Notes: generated by a model from the sequence alone, not told the origin. A stretch of 64,000 nt of DNA from Erythrobacter sp. HL-111 (GCF_900105095.1 NZ_LT629743.1:2841001-2905000); one strand, 5' to 3'; positions 9,101 to 17,266 are shown, counted from the stretch's first letter. Numbers and translations are program-made.

Positions 9101-10430
9101 CTTCTCCGGATCGGTCCCGGGCAGCGACAATCGCGGCAACTGCGATGCCAGTCCCGACCTGTGCTTCTTCAATTTCCGGGCCAATTTCGCCGGGAGCGAG
9201 GATACGCTCGGCATGACCTACGAAGCGCGCACCGGCGGCACGGAGACGACCATCGTCGGTGCGGCGATCCTCGAGCGCGGGGCAGAGCGTTCCTTCGATG
9301 GCGGCGGGAGCGGCGGCGATCCCGGGACCGGGCCGGATGCGGGCACCGGGACCGGCAATCCGGTCAGCGCGACCGTGTTCGACGATCACACCTTCGCCAT
9401 CGGTCTTCGCAGCCCTGCGCGCAACCTGTCGACCCTGAACGGGGTGGACCTCGTGGGATACGATACCGACGAGGCCAGGCAGATCATCGCCATTCGCACG
9501 AGCCCTTCGGAAGAAATCGGAACATTCCTCGGCAGCGCGCAGCAGGCCGACACCGGACTGACCGGGTCCGGGCTCTTGCGGTGGACGCGCTGGACGGATG
9601 GAGCGATCGAGGCGCGCGAGACTTCGGGAACGCAGGCGGTCCCGCTCGATGCGAACCAAGGCTACCACATCATCGTCGGCGAAAACATCGCGAGCCTGCC
9701 CCTGCCGACGACCGGCCGGGTGGATTACGACCTTGTCGGAGGCACACGGCCGACGTCGGTCGGCGGCGATTTCGCTCCCGGCGAACTCCTCGACGGCGCA
9801 GCGGCGATCGAATTCGGTTCGGTCAGCCGGATCGGCATCGAACTGGCGTTCCGCTACGCTGGCGAAACCTTCAGCGCAGCGACGCTCGGCGGGGTGGCCA
9901 ACGTGTCCGAGAGCGAGCTGTTCGCAACTGCCAATGCCGCGACCTTCTTCGCCAATTCGGAATTCGGGAGCGTGACCAGCAGCGGCAGCTATTGCGCCGC
10001 GTCATGCCGGATGAGCTGGCAGGGCTTCCTCTCCGGCGAGGCCGCGCGAGAGATGGGACTGTGGTATCTCGTCACGGTGAACGGCGATGCCGATCGCAAC
10101 ATCCTCGGCACCGCGGCCTTCGCCAGCACAGCGCCCGCGCCGACGCCCGCGGCGGCGAGCGGGATCGTGCCGAACGCCGCGGCCCCCGTGACGGGCGCGG
10201 ACTGGAGCCGCTGGGGCGGGAGCGGCGGCGCCTCGCCGCAGGCCGTGGCGGGCCCTGGCGGGGGCGCCGGGTCGGGCGGGGGCACGGGCGCGCTCTCGCT
10301 CCTGCCGCCCGGCGCGGCAAATCCCTCGGACCGGGCGGAGCCCCTCGCAGGGCGCATCGACCCGCGCGCGGCCGAGCGCTGGCTGGGCGGTCTCGTGACC
10401 TTCCCCGCCGCTGCGCCCAAGGCGCGTTGA
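6168..10430 (+). CDS. Giant secreted FecR-like repeat protein (1420 aa)
   Basis: Large exported protein of unknown function. After a signal peptide (about 1-28) there is a FecR-like segment (VSIVDAADYRINPDGSIDLY), a GPGPDT-rich linker, about ten copies of a Y-x-x-F-L-x-x-G-G motif (residues about 294-760), and two related C-terminal beta-rich domains (about 780-1050 and 1060-1330). Both C-terminal domains contain a DANQG(L/Y)H segment followed by a GRVDY(Y/D)L(I/V)G strand, so they look like an internal duplication. A Gly/Pro/Ala tail follows. It lies directly behind the Slam-like barrel gene and probably depends on it for surface display. Another frame is also open through most of the region but has no protein character. 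Confidence 0.82.
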   Translation: MTAPATTRPARLLLLGASALALAAPLSANEVIFTTAEAPPTTGERVAQTGGLTQVALTGGGTVSIVDAADYRINPDGSIDLYEGSITVAGTGIATGSGGREIVVRMPGGLEGRIAGAGSAGNFSVGASDGEEGGEASGHALTGAVRIGRADDLERFAAGQSWRARRDRGPRRVVANGPMASPDAAPATPDGPGPDTGPGPDTGPGRVVPIGGDAGPVAAALNGIPVTFADQLAAAGASSDILAAARRLEAVVGNPALDTFPSGDFALLVAAAARLENAYGGQPFAEARADIIRTYLRFLSEGGAGSGFVAAYSGFTLAYLDFLRAGGLPSSFADARPADIEAWLAYAGRTGALAELAARDRVLAEAYLDFLREGGSRDRFTASFTELTGAYFAFVRGGGDPADFTGASEAVLAGTIAFLSDSGLAAQLGAADRALIEAFLANGGLAFAAQYEAALGGYFAFLASGRLPSDYAALDQATLRSYLETLADTGLFEAVLGERAGFFADYLAFLRAGGPVDGFAGLPANIFSAYAADLAAFYAFLEGGGVPSSYALLDPATLREYVAALEAAEASGRFLGDLAGFWRDYAAFLAGGGNPDTFAQLPVPPDFSAFAAALNAYATFLAGGGLPSDYDAAALADLAAFLEAVASAGRLEELLGANADLLSAYFAFLEGGGSVDGFAGLPLYADYVAALNAYFDFLAGGGVPSDYTLLDAATIEAYLAALAALQGGLGGIGDLNDFFVEYFAFISGGGDPDLFAGLPGTGGGGGTGGDPDVPTMLAGYTGGFDPATARIDFILGGVLAGGTFVGSERGFGASSYTLDPNGGLASYTRQPGGQVRNRGAAVQTDVFGNADAVIGRWTDGTITIPNSFTFDANQGLHYMLARPVGPDFRPSLSGRVDYYLIGATRPTIADGTLAPGEFEAGLALLFGSDMFLAMEGSITMPDPAPDGADPYVFAFATEGGLADPAQSASLFSANGEGAFSGSVPGSDNRGNCDASPDLCFFNFRANFAGSEDTLGMTYEARTGGTETTIVGAAILERGAERSFDGGGSGGDPGTGPDAGTGTGNPVSATVFDDHTFAIGLRSPARNLSTLNGVDLVGYDTDEARQIIAIRTSPSEEIGTFLGSAQQADTGLTGSGLLRWTRWTDGAIEARETSGTQAVPLDANQGYHIIVGENIASLPLPTTGRVDYDLVGGTRPTSVGGDFAPGELLDGAAAIEFGSVSRIGIELAFRYAGETFSAATLGGVANVSESELFATANAATFFANSEFGSVTSSGSYCAASCRMSWQGFLSGEAAREMGLWYLVTVNGDADRNILGTAAFASTAPAPTPAAASGIVPNAAAPVTGADWSRWGGSGGASPQAVAGPGGGAGSGGGTGALSLLPPGAANPSDRAEPLAGRIDPRAAERWLGGLVTFPAAAPKAR
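7050..8445 (+). repeat. Coding repeats, Y-x-x-F-L-x-x-G-G modules
   Basis: About ten degenerate modules inside the giant protein, for example AYLDFLRAGGLPSSF, AYFAFLEGGGSVDGF and AYFDFLAGGGVPSDY. Two half-types alternate with a period of roughly 45 residues; the better pairs give a period near 90. Codon use varies between copies, so the repeats are old at DNA level but maintained at protein level. I do not recognise this module as a named family. Confidence 0.75.
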
Positions 10431-10438
10431 GGCGATCC

Positions 10439-10453
10439 TGACAGGTCTTGTCA
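10439..10453. promoter_or_regulatory. Inverted repeat TGACA-N5-TGTCA, candidate operator (copy 2)
   Basis: TGACAGGTCTTGTCA, with the same 5-bp arms and spacing as the site at 4721-4735, lies 77 bp before ATG 10531. It implies a promoter for the CsgG-like gene inside the cluster. Confidence 0.5.
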
Positions 10454-10530
10454 TGAAGATGGCAGAGCCTGTGTGTGGGCCGGCGCGGGCCGAGGGCGCA
10501 TGATCGGGGCACCTTGAAGACGAAGGGGGA

Positions 10531-11415
10531 ATGACAATGACGACCACTCTTGCGCCCGGCTCCGCCGCCAGGCTTGCCGCGATCCTTGCGGCCTCGGCCG
10601 CCCTTGCCGCCGCTCCCGCCGCGGCCCGAGACGAGGTCGAACTCGTCACCTGCGAGACCAGTCTCGGCACGATCGCCGTCGTCGACGGCGACACCCAGGG
10701 CTGGTCCGAATACGGGCTCGGCTCCCCGCGCGCGCTGGTGAACGCGCTCGCCGTCGAAAGCGGCTGCTTCACCCCGCACAGCCCGGCAAGCGGCGAAGCG
10801 GCAGATTTCCTGATGAACGTCATCGCCGGGACCAGCGAGGAGGTCGACCAGTCGATCGAGGTCGCCAAGGGGGCGGCGATGGAAGGCCTCGTGCGATCGG
10901 GCGCGGCGGGATCGCTGCTCGGCGGCGTACCCGGCGCGGGCGCGGTGCTCGGCATGTTCGGCGGCTTCGGCGGCAAGAAGAAGCGCTACGCCGCGGGGAT
11001 CAAGCTGCTGAGCCCGGCAAGCGGGCAGACCATCGTGACCGGATCGGGCGAGGTGAAGAAGACCTCGATCGACTTCGGCGGCGGGGCACCCTGGGACGCC
11101 GGTGCGAACGCCGCGGGCTATGCCGGCAACAAGAAGGGAAAGATGCTGGTCGAGGCCTTCGTCATCGCCTTCAACCAGGTCGTCGCCCAGCGAGAGACCA
11201 TCGCCTCCGTCCCGGCCGCCGCGGCGGCGCCCGACTACGCCACCGTCGCCGCGGCGACGACGATGCTCGCCGCGCCCGCCGCCGATGCCGAGGCGCTCCG
11301 CAGCCTGAGGGTCGGCACCACGCTCACCCCGACCGGCCGGCGCGAGGGCCTCTTCATCGAGGCCGAGGACAATTTCGGCACGAAGGGCTGGGTCTCGATC
11401 GAGGCCCTCGACTGA
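10531..11415 (+). CDS. Secreted CsgG-like protein with C-terminal SH3-like domain
   Basis: 294-residue exported protein. A signal peptide (AALAAAPAAARDE) is followed by a segment resembling the curli-secretion protein CsgG: a short conserved start (CETSLGTIAVVDGDTQGW), a glycine-rich GSLLGGVPGAGAVLGMFGG stretch, then RYAAGIKLLSPASGQTIVTG, GSGEVKK and a C-terminal helix ending FNQVVAQRE. A C-terminal piece (LRVGTTLTPTGRREGLFIEA, then NFGTKGWVSIEALD) looks SH3-like. CsgG is a lipoprotein, but no lipobox Cys is seen here, so it may not form a CsgG pore. AAGGGGGA provides the ribosome binding site for ATG 10531. The CsgG relationship is moderate confidence only. Confidence 0.6.
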   Translation: MTMTTTLAPGSAARLAAILAASAALAAAPAAARDEVELVTCETSLGTIAVVDGDTQGWSEYGLGSPRALVNALAVESGCFTPHSPASGEAADFLMNVIAGTSEEVDQSIEVAKGAAMEGLVRSGAAGSLLGGVPGAGAVLGMFGGFGGKKKRYAAGIKLLSPASGQTIVTGSGEVKKTSIDFGGGAPWDAGANAAGYAGNKKGKMLVEAFVIAFNQVVAQRETIASVPAAAAAPDYATVAAATTMLAAPAADAEALRSLRVGTTLTPTGRREGLFIEAEDNFGTKGWVSIEALD

Positions 11416-11521
11416 CGCCCGCACGCCCCGCGGCCGCTTTGCCGCCGCTTGCGCGCCCGGGCGAGTGGTGGCAGCTAGCGGCGAAGGGGCGTGCGCACGC
11501 TGGCACGGGCGGGGGGCGACG

Positions 11522-12232
11522 ATGGATCGAAAGCCTTTGCGGATCCTCCATGTCGAGGACGACGCGCGCAGCGCCGCCGCGGTCGCGGACATCCTCGCCG
11601 CATCGGGCGACGTGCTCGTCTGGGAGGACAAGGGCAGCGCCGCGCTCCTGCGCGCGGGGCTGGAGCCGTTCGACGTGATCATCCTCGACCGGATGCTGGG
11701 CGATATCGACGGGCTCACCATTACCCGGCGCCTGCGGGAAAGCGGCATCGGCACGCCGATCCTGATCCTGTCCGCGCTGGGCCGAACCAGCGACCGCGCC
11801 GACGGGCTCGACACGGGCGCGGACGATTACCTCGCCAAGCCGTTCGAGCCCGAGGAACTGGTCGCCCGCCTGCGCGCCCTCCACCGCCGCGCGGCCGGGC
11901 GCGAACACAGCGCGGTGATCCTCTACGGCGCGTTCGAATGCCACGTGAAGGCCCGCACCGCCTTTCGCGACAACCGGCACGTTCCGCTCAGCCCCAAGGA
12001 ATTCGAGCTGTTCCGCTATTTCATGGAGAACGCGGGCGAGATCGTGACCCGCGAGATGCTCCTGCGCGACGTGTGGAACATGGATTTCGATCCCCAGACC
12101 AACGTCGTCGACGTCAATATCGGGCGGCTGCGGCGCAAGCTCGAGGACGGGTTCGAGGTCCCCGCGCTGGAGACGATCTGGGGCTCGGGCTACCGGCTGC
12201 TCGGCGGGCAGGCACCCGAAAGGCGGCGATGA
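11522..12232 (+). CDS. OmpR/PhoB-family response regulator
   Basis: 236-residue transcription factor: receiver domain with the phospho-acceptor Asp in DVIILDRMLGDIDG (about residue 56), the Thr/Ser-Ala switch in LILSALGRTSD, and Lys in GADDYLAKPF. A winged-helix DNA-binding domain follows, with LSPKEFELFRYFMENAGEIV and VDVNIGRLRRKLE. ATG 11522 is chosen; upstream codons lack regulator homology. It overlaps the kinase start by ATGA, a classical two-component operon. Likely target sites are the TGACA-N5-TGTCA elements in the same cluster (inference). Confidence 0.95.
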   Translation: MDRKPLRILHVEDDARSAAAVADILAASGDVLVWEDKGSAALLRAGLEPFDVIILDRMLGDIDGLTITRRLRESGIGTPILILSALGRTSDRADGLDTGADDYLAKPFEPEELVARLRALHRRAAGREHSAVILYGAFECHVKARTAFRDNRHVPLSPKEFELFRYFMENAGEIVTREMLLRDVWNMDFDPQTNVVDVNIGRLRRKLEDGFEVPALETIWGSGYRLLGGQAPERRR

Positions 12233-13581
12233 GCGAGGCCCGCCGGTCGATCTTCACCCGCATCGTCGCCGCGGCGATCGCGCTTTCGCTGGTGCTGCTC
12301 GCGCTGCTGTGGTGGTTCACCCACCAGACCGTCGCCGCGACGATCGAGCGCGCGGCCGCGGCCGAGGTCGATGTCGACCTCGCCGGGCTCGTCGACATCC
12401 ACGCGAGCGGGGGCCAGGAGGAACTCGCCGCGCGGATCGCCGACCGCATCGCGCTCACCCCGTCGGAGGGCAGCGCGCCGCATTACCTCCTCGCCGACGA
12501 CGCGGGTCGCCGGATCGCGGGCGATCTCGCGCAGTGGCCCGATCTCGACCCGATGGTCTCGGAAAGCGGCGTGATCGCGATCGGGGCGAATTCGCGCGGC
12601 TATGCGCGGGCGGTGCAGCTCGCCCCGGACCTTCGCCTGGTGGTCGCGCGGACGACCGATCTCAAGGCCCCGGTGCTGTTGGGCATCGCCTTCTCCTTCG
12701 CCGCGGGCGGCGCGGTCTTCGTCGCGCTGGTGGCGCTCGGCGGGCGGTTCGCCGCGCTCGGCCTCGCCCGCCGGATCGAGCGCATCAATCTCGCCTTCCG
12801 CGAGCCCGAGGAGGCCGCGCGCCTGCTGCCCGCCCGGCCCGAAGGCGGGGACGAGATCGACGAGCTGACCGCCCGCAGCGCCGCCGCGCTCGCACGGGTG
12901 GGCGACCTCGTCGAAGCCTACCGCGACACGTCCGAGCAGCTGGCCCACGAGATCAGGAGCCCGCTCGCCCATCTCGACAACCGGCTGGTCCAGGCGCTCG
13001 CCGCCGACCCCGCGCCCGCGGTCGCCGCTCGCCTGCTCGAGGCCCGGGCGGAGATCAGGCGGGTGGTGCGGACGCTCGAATCCCTGCTCGACATCGCCGC
13101 GAGCAAGGCGCGGCGCGGCGACCGCGCGGGGCTGGGTCCGGTCGATCTCAGCCGGATGGTCACCGCGATCTGCGAACTTTATGCCGGGAGCGCCGAGGAA
13201 GCCGGGCTGGAACTCGACTGGCGGCTCGCGCCCGGCGTGGTGATCGAGGGCGACGAAAGGCAATTGAGCCGGCTGGTGACGAACATGCTCGACAACGCGA
13301 TCAAATACGTGCCCGCCGGGGGACGGGTCGAAGTCACCTTGGAACCCGGCCCGGTGCTGGTCGTCGCCGACGACGGACCGGGCATCGACCCGGGCGACGG
13401 CGAGCGGGTGTTCGAACGCTTCTATCGCGGGCGTGCGGGCGCGGGCGAGGCACCGGGCAGCGGGCTCGGGCTGGCGCTCGCGCGGGCGATCGCGGAACGG
13501 CACGACCTCGCCCTGACCTTGGAGCCCCCGCGCGAGGGCGGGCCGCAGGGCGCAGTGTTCCGCATCGGGGTGCCGAAATGA
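12229..13581 (+). CDS. Sensor histidine kinase
   Basis: 450-residue inner-membrane kinase paired with the preceding regulator. Transmembrane helix 1 is at about 11-30, then a periplasmic sensor of roughly 115 residues, helix 2 (LGIAFSFAAGGAVFVALVAL), and a HAMP-like linker. The dimerisation/phospho-acceptor box SEQLAHEIRSPLAHLDNRL is near residue 239. ATPase motifs are present: N box MLDNAIKY, G1 DDGPGID, F box FERFYRG and G2 GSGLGLALA. Nothing in the periplasmic domain names the signal. The ATGA overlap to the downstream lipoprotein gene suggests that the lipoprotein may act with the sensor. Confidence 0.95.
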   Translation: MSEARRSIFTRIVAAAIALSLVLLALLWWFTHQTVAATIERAAAAEVDVDLAGLVDIHASGGQEELAARIADRIALTPSEGSAPHYLLADDAGRRIAGDLAQWPDLDPMVSESGVIAIGANSRGYARAVQLAPDLRLVVARTTDLKAPVLLGIAFSFAAGGAVFVALVALGGRFAALGLARRIERINLAFREPEEAARLLPARPEGGDEIDELTARSAAALARVGDLVEAYRDTSEQLAHEIRSPLAHLDNRLVQALAADPAPAVAARLLEARAEIRRVVRTLESLLDIAASKARRGDRAGLGPVDLSRMVTAICELYAGSAEEAGLELDWRLAPGVVIEGDERQLSRLVTNMLDNAIKYVPAGGRVEVTLEPGPVLVVADDGPGIDPGDGERVFERFYRGRAGAGEAPGSGLGLALARAIAERHDLALTLEPPREGGPQGAVFRIGVPK

Positions 13582-14249
13582 GCGCGGCGCTGCGCCCCGG
13601 CTTGGCGGTGCTCGGCCTCGCGCTCGCCGCTGCCTGCGCCGGGCCTTCGGAGGCACCCCCCGTCGCCGCCGCCGTTCCCGCCGCCCCCGCCGCCGTTCCC
13701 GCCGCCGCCGCCGCCCCCGCCACCGCCGCCGCCCCGCCGCCGCCCGAGGCAGACGAGGCCCCGGTTCCCGCCTCCGCCCCCGCGGCGCGACTTGCCCGTG
13801 CGCTGATCGAGGCCGAACGGGCGGAGCGCGCGGGCGACCGGGCGGCGCTGGCGCGCGCGGCGATGCGGCTGGGGCGCCTCGGCCCGGTCCCCGCGACGCC
13901 GGACGACGGGGCGGCGCTCGCGCGCTGGCTTGCCGCAATGCCGGAAGATGCCGCGCCAATGCGCGGGCGCGCGCTCGGCCCAGCCTTCCGTTCGGGCACG
14001 CTGCTCCCCGGGACGAGCACGCGGCTCGAACAGACCTTCCTCGGCGGGCGGGCGGCGCAGATCGTGCTGCGGGTCGCGGCCGGATCCGACCTCGCGCTTG
14101 TCGTGCGCGACCAGGCCCGGCGGCGGGTCTGTCACGCGCGCAAGGACCCGATCGAATGCCGCTGGACCCCGCTCTATACCCAGCGCCACCAGATCGAGAT
14201 CGTCAACGAGGGGGCGGACCTGTCGCGTTTCTACATCGTGTTCGACTGA
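13578..14249 (+). CDS. Predicted lipoprotein with Ala/Pro linker
   Basis: 223-residue protein, start overlapping the kinase stop (ATGA). The N-terminus has a lipobox-like LAAACAG with Cys near residue 18. A long low-complexity Ala-Pro-Val tract (encoded by GCC/CCC/GTT repeats at about 13661-13745) tethers a helical segment and a C-terminal beta domain. That domain ends HQIEIVNEGADLSRFYIVFD and contains two cysteines (VCHARKDPIECRW) likely to form a disulfide. I do not recognise the family. The context suggests an envelope partner of the two-component system or of the CHAT protein. Confidence 0.75.
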   Translation: MSAALRPGLAVLGLALAAACAGPSEAPPVAAAVPAAPAAVPAAAAAPATAAAPPPPEADEAPVPASAPAARLARALIEAERAERAGDRAALARAAMRLGRLGPVPATPDDGAALARWLAAMPEDAAPMRGRALGPAFRSGTLLPGTSTRLEQTFLGGRAAQIVLRVAAGSDLALVVRDQARRRVCHARKDPIECRWTPLYTQRHQIEIVNEGADLSRFYIVFD

Positions 14250-14294
14250 ACGCCCGCTAGGCAGGGGAGAAGATGGGGAAAGGGGGCGGTTTCG

Positions 14295-17231
14295 ATGACG
14301 GACGCGGGACGCGGATGGCGCGGCGGTGCGTGCGGGCTCGCGGCGCTGGCGCTCGTGGCGGGGTTCGCGTTCGCTCCGGCGGCCGCCCGCGAAAACGGTG
14401 AGGAAGCCTCCGCCGCCGAAGCCGAAGTCGAGCGGCTTATCGAACGCGCCACCGGGATTTTCAACACCACCACGCCCGATGCCGAGGGTGCGGCCACGAT
14501 CATCGCCGCCTGGCAGGACGTGCAGGCCGCCGCAGGCCGGATCGCGCCCGATCATCCCGCGATCGCCCGCGCCGACATTCCGATCGCCTCGCAGCTCTAC
14601 ATTCTCGGCCGCAACGACGAGGCCCGCGCCGCGGTGACGCGCGGCCTTGGCGGCCTTTCCGAAGGCGATCCCGCAACGCTCGTCGTCCGCGCCGAGGGGG
14701 TGGCGCTGCTCGGCACGCTGCTCGCCCAGGCGGGCGAGGCCGAGGCCGCGGTCGCGGCGCTGGAGGAAGGCTATCGCGGCTACATGGAAAGCTTCGCCGC
14801 GCTCGCGCCGGCGGAGATCGGGCGGAGCGAGGCGGTCTCGAAGAGCAACCTCGAATTTTCGCTCTCGCAGGTCATGCTGCAATTGAGCCGGATCCCCGAA
14901 GCGCTCGACTACCAGCGGGCGAGCCTCGCCACGCGCGAGGACCATCTGGGACCGAACGATCCCGACACGATCGGCTCGATCTACGGGTACGCGGGGACCT
15001 TGCGGCGCGCCGGGCGGATGGAGGAGGCCGAGGCGCAGGCCCGGATCGCGGTCGAGCGCGCGCTCGCCCATGTCGATCCGGCGCATCCCTCGCACGCCCG
15101 CGCGCTGGAAATGCTCGCCATCATCCTCTCGCGCACCGGCCGCCCGGTCGAGGCGACCGATTACCTCGCCCGTTCGCTCGAGCTGAAGCGCACGCACGAG
15201 GGCGCGGACAGCCTCTATTTCGGATACGGTATCCATCTTCTCGCGACGATCCTGCACCAGCGCGAACGCTATGCCGAGGCCGTCCCCCTGTTCGAGGAGG
15301 CCGCGCCGATCTTCGCCCGATACCAGGGCGAGGGCAGCCCCTTCGGCCTCGGCTCGCAGGGCTATGCGGCGCAGGCCGCCTTCGCGCTGGGGCGCGAGGC
15401 CGAGGCGCTGGCGCGGCTGCGGGCGGTCGACGCGCGGATGGAGGCGGGCAGCGTCGATGCCGAGATCGCCAAGCGGATCGGCCCCGACCTCGTGCGCGCC
15501 CTGGTGCGCGCGGGCGAAACGCGCGAGGCGGCGCGGATCGCGGCGCGCGACCGGGCGCGGCTGATCGAGACCGAGGCGCAGGACGCCTTCGCATTGCGCC
15601 ATGCGCTGCTGGTCGATGCCCTTGCCCGCGCCGCGCTGGCGGGCGATCCGGGCGGGGCGGCGGCAGAGGCGCGCGCGATGCTCGCATTCCTCGAACGCGA
15701 CCGGGTGCGCACGCTCGCGGGAACCTGGCTGACCGAACAGCGCGCCGCGCTCGACCTCGTCATGGAAATCGCGCTCGCCCGCGGCGATCCCGACCTGATG
15801 GCGCAGGCGATCGCGCTGCTGGCCGGTTCGGGCATCGCGCAGGCAAGCGCGCTCGCCGCGGACCTGAAGGCGCTGCAACAGGCCGAGGCCGAACTCGACG
15901 CGGCCGACCGCGACCTCCTGCGCGCGCTCGCGGCGGCGAACGGGGTGGCGCAGGCCCGGGCGCGGTTCGACGCGGCGGCGCGCGCGCGCGAGGCGGCCTT
16001 CGCCACGCTCGAAGGGCGCGACGCGGCGCTCGATCCCCTGCTCGGGCAGCGCCGCCCGACGATCGCGGCGATCCGTGACCGGCTTGGCCAAGACGAGGCA
16101 CTGCTTGCGCTCGCGCCGGCTTACGACGGGGCCTATGCGCTGCTGGTGACGGGGGAGGCCGCGTTGATGCACCGCATCGCCCTGCCGCGCGCGCAGCTCG
16201 TCGCGCTCGCCGCCGCGGTGCGCGACGGGGCGGCCGGGGCGGATTTCGACAGCGCGGCCTCGGCCCGGCTCGCCGAAGCCCTGCTGCCCCCGCGGGAGCG
16301 GGCGGCGCTGGCGGGCGTCGAGACGCTGCGGATCCTCGCGGGCGGCCAGCTCGCCTCGCTCCCCTTCGGCGTGCTGGTGCTGGAGCCGGGCGAGGCGGGC
16401 GGCGTCCCGCGCTTCCTGGCCGACCGCTTCGCGCTGGCGCAGGTAGCCTCGCTCGAACCGTCGGTGCCTGCGAAAGCGAGGGCGGGGGGCGGTTTCGTGG
16501 CCTTCGCCGCCCCGGTCCCGTTCGGGCGCGAGGGGCCGGGCGGGGCGCCCGTGCTCAGCCCGGCGGCCTATTTCGGGCGCGGCGGGGCGGCCGCCGAGCG
16601 GCTCGCCGCGCTTCCCCCGCTGCCCGGCTCGGAGCGCGAGGCGCGGCTTCTCGCGAGCGCCTTTGCCCCGGAAGAGACGCGCCTGTTCCTGGGGCCGGAG
16701 GCGAGCGAGGCGCGGCTCGCCGACCCGGCGGTGGCGCGGGCGGAGATCCTGCTTTTCGCCACCCACGGGCTCGTCGGCGGCGAACTCGAGGGGGTCGCGG
16801 AGCCCGCTCTCGTCCTCTCGCCCGGGGATGGCGATACGGGCGATGGCGATACGGGCGATGGCGATGCAGGTGACGGCGATGCGGGTGACGGCGTGCTCAC
16901 GGCGAGCGAGATCGCCCGGCTCGATCTCGCCGCGGACTGGGTGCTGCTTTCCGCCTGCGACAGCGCGGCGGGGTTCGAGGGCGGGGTCCCGGCCTTCTCC
17001 GGGCTCGTCGCCGCTTTCCGCTTCGCCGGGGCGGGGAGCCTGCTCGCAACCCACTGGAAGGTTCGCGACGATGTCGCAGCCTTCGTCGCGACCCGGACCC
17101 TCGCCGCCTATCGCCGCCACGGCGACAAGCCGCGCGCTCTCGCCCAAGCGCTGCGCGCGCTCCGCGGCGAGAGCGGCCTGCCCGGCGCGGACCGGCCCGA
17201 CGTCTGGGGGCCTTTCGTGCTGATCGACTGA
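14295..17231 (+). CDS. Secreted TPR-CHAT domain protein (caspase-like protease)
   Basis: 978-residue protein: signal peptide (about 1-32), many TPR-like helical repeats (about 40-560, for example ATREDHLGPNDPDTIGSIYG), then a C-terminal CHAT domain. The caspase-type dyad is visible: His in LLFATHGLVGGEL (about residue 823) and Cys in WVLLSACDSAAG (about 887). The closing SLLATHWKVRDD and RPDVWGPFVLID segments are also standard for CHAT. A tandem Gly-Asp insert lies between the dyad residues. CHAT proteases process partner proteins; the secreted repeat protein of the same cluster is a plausible substrate. That link is inference. Confidence 0.9.
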   Translation: MTDAGRGWRGGACGLAALALVAGFAFAPAAARENGEEASAAEAEVERLIERATGIFNTTTPDAEGAATIIAAWQDVQAAAGRIAPDHPAIARADIPIASQLYILGRNDEARAAVTRGLGGLSEGDPATLVVRAEGVALLGTLLAQAGEAEAAVAALEEGYRGYMESFAALAPAEIGRSEAVSKSNLEFSLSQVMLQLSRIPEALDYQRASLATREDHLGPNDPDTIGSIYGYAGTLRRAGRMEEAEAQARIAVERALAHVDPAHPSHARALEMLAIILSRTGRPVEATDYLARSLELKRTHEGADSLYFGYGIHLLATILHQRERYAEAVPLFEEAAPIFARYQGEGSPFGLGSQGYAAQAAFALGREAEALARLRAVDARMEAGSVDAEIAKRIGPDLVRALVRAGETREAARIAARDRARLIETEAQDAFALRHALLVDALARAALAGDPGGAAAEARAMLAFLERDRVRTLAGTWLTEQRAALDLVMEIALARGDPDLMAQAIALLAGSGIAQASALAADLKALQQAEAELDAADRDLLRALAAANGVAQARARFDAAARAREAAFATLEGRDAALDPLLGQRRPTIAAIRDRLGQDEALLALAPAYDGAYALLVTGEAALMHRIALPRAQLVALAAAVRDGAAGADFDSAASARLAEALLPPRERAALAGVETLRILAGGQLASLPFGVLVLEPGEAGGVPRFLADRFALAQVASLEPSVPAKARAGGGFVAFAAPVPFGREGPGGAPVLSPAAYFGRGGAAAERLAALPPLPGSEREARLLASAFAPEETRLFLGPEASEARLADPAVARAEILLFATHGLVGGELEGVAEPALVLSPGDGDTGDGDTGDGDAGDGDAGDGVLTASEIARLDLAADWVLLSACDSAAGFEGGVPAFSGLVAAFRFAGAGSLLATHWKVRDDVAAFVATRTLAAYRRHGDKPRALAQALRALRGESGLPGADRPDVWGPFVLID
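16827..16892 (+). repeat. 15-bp tandem repeat encoding GDGDT/GDGDA
   Basis: Four full copies and a partial copy of GATGGCGATACGGGC-type units, two identical and two diverged (gatggcgatgcaggt, gacggcgatgcgggt), inside the CHAT domain between the catalytic His and Cys. The unit length is a multiple of three, so copy-number change keeps the frame. Confidence 0.85.
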
Positions 17232-17238
17232 TCGCCGT

Positions 17239-17266
17239 GCCCGAAGGGCGGAGGGCGGGTTCGGGC
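17239..17266 (+). terminator. Hairpin after the CHAT gene
   Basis: GCCCGAA pairs with TTCGGGC (7 bp, 14-nt loop) 8 bases beyond the CHAT stop codon. There is no U-run, so it would be a weak or Rho-assisted terminator. Confidence 0.35.

Noticed and set aside
6143..10441. A second reading frame open for over 1400 codons alongside the giant repeat protein
   Set aside because: Arg/Gly-rich shadow caused by high GC. It lacks a signal peptide and domain text, whereas the frame from 6168 has both plus regular repeats.
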